DNA of 64,000 nt from Deinococcus puniceus (GTDB taxonomy: Bacteria; Deinococcota; Deinococci; Deinococcales; Deinococcaceae): assembly GCF_001644565.1 (NCBI RefSeq), contig NZ_CP011387.1, positions 2,154,501-2,218,500 on the forward strand, written 5' to 3'. Under the pieces are notes generated by a model, which did no database searches, was not told the DNA's origin, and worked only from the letters and a program-made list of their open reading frames with translations. Each line of letters opens with the position of its first letter. The first letter of the stretch is position 1. Of the stretch, positions 1 to 7,326 are shown one piece after another. The translations under genes were made by a program, and so were the position numbers.

Positions 1-2
1 TG

Positions 3-1067
3 AAGGCCGATGCAGGCGTGGTCATCAGCGCCAGCCACAATCCTTACGAAGACAACGGCATCAAGTTCTTCGGGCGCGACGGCCAAAAGCTGAGCGACGC
101 CACCGAACACGAAATTGAAGCCGCGATTGATGATGTGGCCTCATTTGCACCAGTCACGGGCATTGCGCTGGGCAGCGTGACCAACTACACCGAAGCCGAG
201 CGCCTGTATGTCAATTATCTGAAGTCTCACGCGCCAGACTTGACAGGACTGCGGGTGGCGATGGACTGCGCGAACGGGGCGGCGTTTCGGGTTGGCCCGA
301 AGGTGTTTCAGGCTGCGGGGGCCGACGTGTTTGCCGTGTACACCACGCCCGATGGCCGCAACATCAACCGCGAGTGCGGCAGCACGCACATGGCCCACCT
401 TCAACAGATTGTGCGCGAAGGCAACTACGACTTGGGCGTGGCCTTCGACGGTGACGCTGACCGCGCCCTGATGATCGATTCTCGCGGCAACGTGGTTCAC
501 GGCGACCATATGCTGCTGCTGAACGCCCGCGCACGCGGCGACAAGGCGGTGGTGGCGACCATCATGACCAACATGGCGCTGGAAGTGAAACTGGGCGAGG
601 CAGGCATTCCGCTGGAGCGCACCGCTGTGGGTGACCGCTATGTGCACGAGCGGTTGCACGGGCAACACCTGACGCTGGGCGGCGAACAGAGCGGGCACGT
701 GCTGTTTTTGGATGTGTCGCCCACAGGAGACGGCGTGCTGACCGCCCTGCTGACGCTGGCGAGCATGCGGAAGCTGAACACCACGCTGGACGCCCTGCAC
801 GACGAATTGGTGATGTTTCCTCAGACGCTGGTGAATGTGCGCGTGAAAGACAAGAAGGCGCTGGCCGCCGACGCACACGTGCTGGCCGCCGTAGCAGTCG
901 CCGAAACCCGCCTGAATGGGCGTGGCCGCGTGAATCTGCGCCCCAGCGGCACCGAAAACCTGATCCGCGTGATGGTGGAAGGGCCGGATGAAACCGAGAT
1001 TCATGAAGTGGCGCGGATTCTGGCGGCGGTGGTGGAGGAGCGGGGGAACGCGGCAGCGGGGGCGTAA
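3..1067 (+). CDS. glmM: Phosphoglucosamine mutase, 5'-truncated by window edge
   Basis: Interconverts glucosamine-6-phosphate and glucosamine-1-phosphate in the cytoplasm, feeding UDP-GlcNAc and peptidoglycan synthesis. The reading frame enters from outside the window. The first residues lead directly into the active-site phosphoserine loop ISASHNP, so about 90-100 N-terminal residues are missing (the family is about 445 aa). Also visible are the metal-binding loop FDGDADR, the sugar-binding loop GEQSGH and the C-terminal phosphate-binding loop RPSGTENLIRVM. The GlmM assignment over phosphomannomutase rests on the loop sequences and overall resemblance. A perfect hairpin follows the stop, and polA follows in the same direction. 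Confidence 0.95.
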   Translation, partial: KADAGVVISASHNPYEDNGIKFFGRDGQKLSDATEHEIEAAIDDVASFAPVTGIALGSVTNYTEAERLYVNYLKSHAPDLTGLRVAMDCANGAAFRVGPKVFQAAGADVFAVYTTPDGRNINRECGSTHMAHLQQIVREGNYDLGVAFDGDADRALMIDSRGNVVHGDHMLLLNARARGDKAVVATIMTNMALEVKLGEAGIPLERTAVGDRYVHERLHGQHLTLGGEQSGHVLFLDVSPTGDGVLTALLTLASMRKLNTTLDALHDELVMFPQTLVNVRVKDKKALAADAHVLAAVAVAETRLNGRGRVNLRPSGTENLIRVMVEGPDETEIHEVARILAAVVEERGNAAAGA

Positions 1068-1080
1068 ACCGTAACAACAA

Positions 1081-1128
1081 GAACGTGGATCGTGGATGGT
1101 GGAAAAAGCCAAACCACGATCCACGTTC
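1081..1128. terminator. Perfect 15-bp inverted repeat between glmM and polA
   Basis: Arms at 1081-1095 and 1114-1128 are exactly complementary, with an 18-nt purine-rich loop. It begins 13 bases after the glmM stop, which suits a transcription end or mRNA-stabilising hairpin. There is no T tract after it, so intrinsic termination is uncertain; it could also be a dispersed palindrome. Confidence 0.55.
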
Positions 1129-1218
1129 TCCGTTCCGCCTCTGCTCTTACAGCTTCCGAAACCCTATTTAAGGGGTACGGAAAGCGGCACAGCGGCCCCC
1201 ATATGAGAGAATGCCCCC

Positions 1219-4029
1219 ATGACCACCCCCACCGACGATGCCCCGAACGGAGGGCAGTCCACAGCAAATCCCAATACCTTGGTGCTGATCGACGGGCATG
1301 CACTGGCGTTCCGGTCTTATTTTGCGGTGCCGCCCCTTAGCAACAGCAAAGGTGAATCCACCAATGCCATCGTCGGCTTTCTGAAAATGACGCTGAGGCT
1401 GGCGCGGCAGGCCAACAACCAGATGATCATCGTGTTCGATCCACCCGTGAAGACCTTCCGGCACGAGCAGTTCGAGGGGTACAAGTCGGGCCGCGCCGCC
1501 ACGCCCACCGACTTACCGGGCCAGATCAACCGGATTCGCGCCATCGTGGACGCCATCGGGTTTCCGCGCTTAGAGGAACCGGGGTACGAGGCCGACGACG
1601 TGATCGCCTCTATTACGCGCATGGCCGAGGGCCGGGGCTTTCAGGTGCGGATCGTGACCAGTGACCGCGACGCCTACCAACTGCTGGACGAGAGCGTGCG
1701 CGTGATTTCCAACGATTTTTCCCTGATCGGGCCTGCCGAAGTGCTGGAAAAATACGGCGTGACGGTGCGGCAGTGGGTGGATTACCGCGCCTTGACTGGA
1801 GACGCCAGCGACAATATTCCGGGCGCGAAGGGCATCGGGCCGAAGACCGCCGCCAAACTCCTTCAGGAATACGGCACGCTGGACGCCGTGATGGCCGCCG
1901 CCAAAGCGGGCACGCTGGAGCCGAAGGGCACGCGGGAAAAGCTGATCGCCTCGGAAGCAGATGTCGCGTTTAGCCACCAGTTGTCGTGCATGGTCACCGA
2001 CCTGCCGCTGGACTTGGAACTGGGTGTGGGACGGCTTCCCGGCGACCCGGTGCAACTGGAAGTGCTGCTGGACGAACTGGAACTGCATACCCTCAAGCGC
2101 GACATTGCAGCCATGATCGGCGGCACGGGCGGGCCGGGGGCCGAACCGTTTGCGGCCAAAGGTAAAAGTGCGCCCGGCATCTCTTCACAGACGCAAATGC
2201 CCCGCGAAGACACTGCCAGCTTTGAGGCCCCCACGTTGGCCGAATGGAAAACGCCCGCCCAGAACGTGACGTGGGGCTATGTACTGTCACGGGAAGATGA
2301 TCTGACGGCAGAATTGACCGGGGCAGCTACGTTTGACGGCAAGGCGGCGCGGGTGGCTCCACTGATCGAGCCTGTGCGGGACACGGCCAGCGCCGCGCCC
2401 GCACCCGGCGGCCTGTTCGACGACGTACCAGACAGCACGGCTCCCACCACACCACTGAACAAAACCCAGCAGAAGGCTGCCGACAAACTGGTGAAGGACG
2501 CCGAAAAAGCCGCGCAAAAGCTGGCGGTTCAGTTCCCAGCCACTGTCAGTGAGGCCGAGTTTATCGGGCAGCGCACCGTGACAGCCGCCGGAGCCAAAGC
2601 CCTCGCCGCCCATCTGAATGTACGCGGATTGAAGGTGGAACCGGGGGCCGATCCGCTGCTGATGGCGTACCTGCTTGACCCCGCCAACACCGCCATGCCC
2701 GCCGTGAGTCAACGTTATCTGGGCACCCTCTGGCCCGCCGAAGCCGCTGGCCGCGCCGCCATTACGCACCGCCTGCTGGAAATCTTGCCATCGAAGCTGG
2801 ACGAACCCCGCCGCAAGCTGTACGAAGAGATGGAAGTGCCGCTGGCCGCCGTGCTGACGCGCATGGAAGTGCGCGGCGTGCGGCTGGACAGCGCGTATAT
2901 TCGCGGGCTAGCCGACGCGACTTCTGGCAAAATTGCCCGCTTGGAAGGCGAGATTCACACCCACGCGGGCCGGGTCTTCCCTATTCGCAGCCGGGATCAA
3001 CTGGAAGCCGTGCTGTACGACGAATTGGGGCTGGCGAGTGGCAAGAAAACCAAGCTGACGGGCAAGCGCACCACCGCCATCAGTGCGCTGGAACCGCTGA
3101 GAAACGAACACCCGATTATTCCGGCGCTGCTGGAATACCGCGAGCTGGAAAAACTGCGCGGCACCTACCTGGAGCCGCTACCCAAGCTGGTGAATGCCCG
3201 CACAGGCCGCCTGCACACCACTTTTGCCCAAACGGTAGCGGCAACGGGCCGCCTCAGCAGCCTGAATCCCAACTTGCAAAACATTCCCATCCGCTCCGAA
3301 ACGGGGCGCGAGATTCGCAAGGGCTTTATTGCCGACGACGGCTTTTGCCTGATCAGCGCGGATTATTCGCAAATCGAGCTGCGGCTGTTGGCCCATATTT
3401 CGGGCGATAAGCTGATGCAGCAGGCCTTTTTGGAAGGCGCGGACATTCACCGCCGCACCGCCGCGCAGGTGTTGGGGCTGGACGAAACCACTATTACGGC
3501 CAACCAACGCCGCGCCGCCAAAACCGTCAATTTTGGCGTGCTGTACGGCATGAGCGCCCACCGCCTCTCTAACGATCTGGGCATTCCTTACGCCGAGGCC
3601 GCCGGGTTCATCGACGTGTATTTCAGCACTTATCCGGGTATTCGCCAGTACATCGATACCACGCTTGCCGAGGGCCGCGAGAAGGGCTACGTAGAAACGT
3701 TGTATGGCCGCCGCCGCTACGTGCCCGAACTGAACGCGACAAACCGCACCCTGCGCGAAGCCGGGGAACGACTGGCCTACAACATGCCGATTCAGGGCAC
3801 GGCTGCCGACATTATTAAAGTGGCGATGGTGCAACTAGACGCGCAACTGGAGGCGCTGGGCGCACGGTTGCTGCTGCAAGTTCACGATGAACTGCTGATC
3901 GAAGCCCCCGAAGACCGCGCGGACGAAGTGGCCGCCCTCACCCAGCGCGTGATGGAAGGAGCCGCGCAACTGAGCGTACCGCTGGCCGTAGAAGTAGGCG
4001 TGGGGCCGAACTGGTACGACACGAAGTAG
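1219..4029 (+). CDS. polA: DNA polymerase I
   Basis: Replicative gap filling, primer removal and repair synthesis. It has 936 residues. The N-terminal 5' nuclease domain (about 1-300) starts with LVLIDGHALAFRSYF and carries the acidic loop YEADDVIA and the helix-hairpin-helix IPGAKGIGPKTA. The polymerase domain has motif A DYSQIELR near residue 714, the O-helix RRAAKTVNFGVLYG near 765 and motif C VHDELL near 888. The middle region (about 330-540) shows no DxE-type 3'-5' exonuclease motif and contains an Ala/Lys/Thr-rich low-complexity stretch, so proofreading is probably absent, as in Taq polymerase. The ATG at 1219 follows a short leader without a clear ribosome-binding site. Confidence 0.97.
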   Translation: MTTPTDDAPNGGQSTANPNTLVLIDGHALAFRSYFAVPPLSNSKGESTNAIVGFLKMTLRLARQANNQMIIVFDPPVKTFRHEQFEGYKSGRAATPTDLPGQINRIRAIVDAIGFPRLEEPGYEADDVIASITRMAEGRGFQVRIVTSDRDAYQLLDESVRVISNDFSLIGPAEVLEKYGVTVRQWVDYRALTGDASDNIPGAKGIGPKTAAKLLQEYGTLDAVMAAAKAGTLEPKGTREKLIASEADVAFSHQLSCMVTDLPLDLELGVGRLPGDPVQLEVLLDELELHTLKRDIAAMIGGTGGPGAEPFAAKGKSAPGISSQTQMPREDTASFEAPTLAEWKTPAQNVTWGYVLSREDDLTAELTGAATFDGKAARVAPLIEPVRDTASAAPAPGGLFDDVPDSTAPTTPLNKTQQKAADKLVKDAEKAAQKLAVQFPATVSEAEFIGQRTVTAAGAKALAAHLNVRGLKVEPGADPLLMAYLLDPANTAMPAVSQRYLGTLWPAEAAGRAAITHRLLEILPSKLDEPRRKLYEEMEVPLAAVLTRMEVRGVRLDSAYIRGLADATSGKIARLEGEIHTHAGRVFPIRSRDQLEAVLYDELGLASGKKTKLTGKRTTAISALEPLRNEHPIIPALLEYRELEKLRGTYLEPLPKLVNARTGRLHTTFAQTVAATGRLSSLNPNLQNIPIRSETGREIRKGFIADDGFCLISADYSQIELRLLAHISGDKLMQQAFLEGADIHRRTAAQVLGLDETTITANQRRAAKTVNFGVLYGMSAHRLSNDLGIPYAEAAGFIDVYFSTYPGIRQYIDTTLAEGREKGYVETLYGRRRYVPELNATNRTLREAGERLAYNMPIQGTAADIIKVAMVQLDAQLEALGARLLLQVHDELLIEAPEDRADEVAALTQRVMEGAAQLSVPLAVEVGVGPNWYDTK

Positions 4030-4054
4030 GGTTTATAAACTTGATGGGCTTAGA

Positions 4055-4573
4055 TCAAGCGAGATTGGCAAGGTCAATCAAGATAAATTGATGCTCAAAC
4101 TCGGCAACCACAATCATTCCTTCCCAACTCACCAAGCCAAGAGTGACCGCTTGCTGAAATTTTCCTAACGACGTAGACGATGGAAGGGGAGAGGACAGGC
4201 GGGAGGTCAGTTCTTCATATCGCTCGAAATCAACGTTTTCAAAGTTTGGCAAAGTCATCGTTGCAAACAAAGTTCTCAATTGTTCCTGAACATTCAGTCC
4301 TTCTTGGTCTACCCGTCCAGTGTCCCGTGCTTCATTTTCTAATCTGAGCCGAATGGTTTGGCAATAGAAGTGCAAAGAATCATCAAAATCTTTCCTCGCT
4401 CCTGTGAACATCTCAAGTTGCTCTTCTGCGTCAAGGAAAGATTCGGAATACACCCAAAAAAAACACTGCACAGGCCGTGGTTTGCGCCTCGCTTCCTTGT
4501 ATAAACGCCCTCGATAATTATCCCTTGTCAACTGACCCCACAACTCCTTTCCGCAAAGTACACGAAATTCCAC
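4055..4573 (-). CDS. Hypothetical protein, low GC, orphan
   Basis: 172 residues from a GTG start, with no recognised family. It has an acidic, helix-rich middle and ends with a hydrophobic stretch rich in V, I and F. There is no signal peptide or membrane segment. Base composition is near 45% GC against about 65% for its neighbours, and codon use is correspondingly different, suggesting recent acquisition. It lies antisense between polA and a small gene and has no obvious operon partner. The upstream ribosome-binding site is weak, so the start is uncertain. It could be a remnant of a mobile or defence locus, but nothing in the sequence says which. Confidence 0.6.
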   Translation of the reverse strand: MEFRVLCGKELWGQLTRDNYRGRLYKEARRKPRPVQCFFWVYSESFLDAEEQLEMFTGARKDFDDSLHFYCQTIRLRLENEARDTGRVDQEGLNVQEQLRTLFATMTLPNFENVDFERYEELTSRLSSPLPSSTSLGKFQQAVTLGLVSWEGMIVVAEFEHQFILIDLANLA

Positions 4574-4648
4574 ACCCAGCCTTTACACCCTCTTCAGAAG
4601 GGGAGCAGTCCTACCGTGTGGCCTGCGCCTATGCGATCTTCTGCCCCC

Positions 4649-4972
4649 ATGACCGATTCCCTGACTTCGACACTGGCGCTCCTGACGGGCGGCGCAGAGC
4701 AAATTGACGTACAGACCGCCGTGCCCCGGCTGCTGGCTGCGCAGTCCGCACTGGCCGCCGAAGACCCCGCCCCTGCCAAACTGCTGGCTGCACAGTTGGG
4801 CAAGCTGGCCGAGTTGCTGCAAGCGGGCATGGCTACCGAAGCCAATGCTTCCCTTCCGCCTCTAGCCGCGCAGACCGAGCAGTACGCCCACACCCTGCCC
4901 GAAGCCCAGCGCCCGCCGCTGATGGCTGTGGCCGAGAAATTGCACTTGGCCGATGGCGGGCTGGACGCCTAA
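4649..4972 (+). CDS. Small Ala/Leu-rich helical protein
   Basis: 107 residues from the ATG at 4649, which begins MTDSLTS; an ATG 18 nt upstream and a GTG at 4616 are alternatives. The protein is almost entirely predicted helix, with regularly spaced leucines and alanines (LLAAQSALAAEDPAPAKLLAAQLGKLAELL) suggesting a helical bundle or coiled coil. There is no signal peptide, cysteine or catalytic motif. Function is not recognised. It stands alone, downstream of the low-GC orphan and convergent with the c-di-AMP receptor gene. Codon bias is typical of the genome, which supports a real gene. Confidence 0.65.
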   Translation: MTDSLTSTLALLTGGAEQIDVQTAVPRLLAAQSALAAEDPAPAKLLAAQLGKLAELLQAGMATEANASLPPLAAQTEQYAHTLPEAQRPPLMAVAEKLHLADGGLDA

Positions 4973-5036
4973 AACATTGGGGAAGAAAGCAGAATTGAGG
5001 CGGCGTGGTGAGTGCACCTGCCGCCTTTGATTCACT

Positions 5037-5366
5037 TTAGACCTTCACAAACTCCTGCACGCCCATCACGAACATGACCGCGCCGCCCACAGGCACCTCC
5101 ACTGGGTCGCTGACCAAGCCTTCGTTCTGCTCGCCCATTGGGACGCCGGGGGTCACGAGGCGGGTGCGGGCGCGGCAGGTTTGCTGCACATGCCGCTTCA
5201 GGTCGGCCAGCCGTTCATCGGTCACGCCGATCATGAGGGTGGTATTGCCTTCGCGCAGGAACCCGCCTGTGCTGGCGAGTTTCGTCACTTCAAAGGCATT
5301 TTCGGACAGCACCCGAACCAGCGCAGAGGCGTCTGCGTCTTGAATAACCGCCAGCACGAGCTTCAT
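5037..5366 (-). CDS. PII-like cyclic-di-AMP receptor (DarA/PstA family)
   Basis: 109 residues that match the small trimeric PII-like receptors of cyclic di-AMP. It opens with the beta strand KLVLAVIQD and carries the family signature [19 protein letters not shown] followed by LMIGV. The C-terminal half holds a basic patch with RARTR and a Val/Gly-rich strand ending the fold. Family members bind c-di-AMP at subunit interfaces, and their targets are mostly unknown. The gene is monocistronic here, downstream of rsmE on the same strand with a 181-bp gap holding a CTAAGG-type repeat. No diadenylate cyclase gene lies within the window. Confidence 0.88.
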   Translation of the reverse strand: MKLVLAVIQDADASALVRVLSENAFEVTKLASTGGFLREGNTTLMIGVTDERLADLKRHVQQTCRARTRLVTPGVPMGEQNEGLVSDPVEVPVGGAVMFVMGVQEFVKV

Positions 5367-5445
5367 GAGGCGCAGGATAGCAGAGGGACGGTGAGGGCGG
5401 CGTCAGGGGGACGTGGGCTTTAGATATTGCTGCGGGCAAGGGCGT

Positions 5446-5546
5446 CTAAGGGTATAGGGTTGAGGGATTCCATAACGGTCTTAAGCTCAAGGCCTTGCCC
5501 ACCTGAACAGCGGACAAGCCGACACCCCCGCCCCAGCACCTTAGAC
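5446..5546. repeat. CTAAGG/CCTTAG inverted intergenic element
   Basis: A TCTAAGG copy near 5446 and a CCTTAGA copy near 5540 face each other across about 90 bp between the c-di-AMP receptor gene and rsmE. The same heptamers recur in inverted or tandem form at 25.86, 36.91 and 38.99-39.04 kb. It is probably a degraded small dispersed repeat. Confidence 0.4.
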
Positions 5547-5547
5547 C

Positions 5548-6240
5548 TTAAACCCCAGTTGCCACGATCGCCCCCAGCAGCGCAATCGGCGCAGTTTCGG
5601 CCCGCAGAATACGTGGGCCAAGCGTCACCAAGACTGCGCCGCGCTGCTGCAACTGTGACACTTCGGGGTCAGAGAATCCGCCTTCTGGCCCGGTGAGTAC
5701 GGTCACTGGGGCCTGCCAGTTCAGGTGTTCGGCCAAGGTTGCGCGGCTGCCGGGATGGGCCAAGAACAGCGTGCCTGACCATGCAAATTCGGCCAAAGGC
5801 ATCGGCTCCAGTATTTCTGGCGTCACGGCGCGGCGGGATTGCTTGCTGGCTTCTTCGGCCACCCGGCGCAGGCGCAGCAGCTTTTGCGTGCCGATTTCGC
5901 GGGCGTCGGCGTGTCGCGTGATGAGCAGTTGAATACGGGCCACGCCCAGTTCGGTGGCGGCGCGGGTCACGTCGCTGAGTTTGTCGCCCTTGAGGAGCGC
6001 AATGGCGAGGGTGACGGGCTGCGGCGTTTCGGCGGTGGCCTGTACGCCCGCGCCCAGGGTCAGTACCGCGCCCACCTCGGTCAGTTCGGTCAGGGTGGCT
6101 TCGGCCTCGCTACCTTGCCCATCAAACACGCGCAGGCTGTCGCCGGGTGTGAGGCGCAAGACCTGCAAATGCCGTGCCTCACGCACGCCGAGCAAGATAG
6201 TGGGCGTGAGGGCGTCTACCCGTACCCGGAGAGGCGTCAC
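5548..6240 (-). CDS. rsmE: 16S rRNA m3U1498 methyltransferase
   Basis: SPOUT-class methyltransferase that methylates N3 of U1498 in 16S rRNA. The C-terminal knot motifs are clear: [12 protein letters not shown] and [12 protein letters not shown]. The N-terminal PUA-like part includes [11 protein letters not shown]. The best start is GTG at 6240, giving 230 residues and a GTGA overlap with the prmA stop. The longer ORF start at 6276 would overlap prmA by 40 nt. Gene order prmA-rsmE is a common bacterial pairing, and the overlap indicates translational coupling of two translation-apparatus methyltransferases. Confidence 0.95.
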   Translation of the reverse strand: MTPLRVRVDALTPTILLGVREARHLQVLRLTPGDSLRVFDGQGSEAEATLTELTEVGAVLTLGAGVQATAETPQPVTLAIALLKGDKLSDVTRAATELGVARIQLLITRHADAREIGTQKLLRLRRVAEEASKQSRRAVTPEILEPMPLAEFAWSGTLFLAHPGSRATLAEHLNWQAPVTVLTGPEGGFSDPEVSQLQQRGAVLVTLGPRILRAETAPIALLGAIVATGV

Positions 6241-7049
6241 CGGGCAGCAGGGGCGCGGGCGGTCAGCAGCACCCATTCGCCGTCTTCGCGCACCTGCACG
6301 GCCCCAAAGCCTTCGCGCTCCAGTGCTTCCCGCACCAGTGGCAGCTTGCCCGTCAGGATTCCGGTCAGGATCAAGGGCGCGTCTGCCTGCATGTGGGCTG
6401 CGTATTCCCCGGCCAACAGGTCGTGCAATTCGGCGTACAGATTGGCGACCAGCACATCAAAAGGCCGATCTTGCCAGTCTGCGTCACCCAGCCCCAAAGA
6501 GCCTTCTTCAAAGCGGCTGCGTCTGGCGGGCACACTGTTGATTTCGGCGTTTTCGCGGGCAATCGGAATGGTGATGGGATCGATGTCCACGCCTACCGCG
6601 TGGTCTGCACCCAACAGCGCGGCGGCGATGGCGAGGACGCCGCTGCCTGTGCCCACGTCCAACACGCGTAATCCGGCCAAATCCAGTTCCGAGAGGGCTT
6701 CTACGGCCATGCGTGTGGTGGCGTGGTGACCTGTACCGAACGCCATGCCGGGTTCGATGATCAGCGGCACCTGCCCTGCTTCCACCTCCTGCACCAACCA
6801 CGGCGGCACGATGGTCAGGCGGCCAGCTTTCACAGGGCGCAGTGTGCGGCGAAATTCGGCTTGCCAGTCCTGCTCGGCTTCCTCCTGCCACTCGCCGTCA
6901 GCGATATCGGGATGCACGTCGGCTGGGGCGTCAAAGTAAGCGCGGATCAATCCGGCGCGTTCTTCAAGGCCAGTGGCTCCCGCCTCCCACAGCAGGTCGA
7001 GGTGGGCTTCACGGGTTTCGAAGGTTCCGGGCAAGTGGTACACCAACAT
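6237..7049 (-). CDS. prmA: Ribosomal protein L11 methyltransferase
   Basis: SAM-dependent trimethylation of ribosomal protein L11. It has 270 residues. The class I methyltransferase core has motif [19 protein letters not shown] near residue 130, a conserved GMAFGTGHH loop just before it and the NLYAELH motif (NLLA-like) around residue 200. The N-terminal substrate-recognition domain is the short version seen in the Deinococcus-Thermus group. It is the first gene of a two-gene operon with rsmE. Confidence 0.95.
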   Translation of the reverse strand: MLVYHLPGTFETREAHLDLLWEAGATGLEERAGLIRAYFDAPADVHPDIADGEWQEEAEQDWQAEFRRTLRPVKAGRLTIVPPWLVQEVEAGQVPLIIEPGMAFGTGHHATTRMAVEALSELDLAGLRVLDVGTGSGVLAIAAALLGADHAVGVDIDPITIPIARENAEINSVPARRSRFEEGSLGLGDADWQDRPFDVLVANLYAELHDLLAGEYAAHMQADAPLILTGILTGKLPLVREALEREGFGAVQVREDGEWVLLTARAPAAR

Positions 7050-7326
7050 AGGCCAGAGTGTAGCGGCTGCTTTGCTTGGTTGGCCCGCACCGCCGACCGG
7101 AAGCCACAGTCTGCCGACTCAAGTTTAATGTCCATGTGCTCATCTATTCTTAAACCCGTTGATGTGACCTGAGCAAGCCCGGTAAAGACACGTTGATGCC
7201 CGCTCTTTTGCCTATGACCACTCCCAACATTGCAGCGGTAGGTCAACATCGAATCATTTAACACCAAGCAGCGAAGCGTGCAATCCCCCAAGAGGTGACT
7301 TCCTTAACTCTTCTGATTTTCAGCGT
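7050..7326. other. Intergenic leader between prmA and the HD-GYP gene
   Basis: 277 bp between divergent genes, noticeably AT-richer than its surroundings in the last 100 bp. I see no tRNA, no recognisable riboswitch and no complete ORF with a good start. It presumably holds both promoters. Because the HD-GYP start codon is uncertain, the true leader may be longer. Confidence 0.4.

Noticed and set aside
7130..7310. Possible riboswitch or small RNA upstream of the HD-GYP gene
   Set aside because: The AT-rich leader has some stem potential, but I could not match the conserved cores of c-di-GMP-I, SRP or other known RNAs. A covariance-model search would decide.
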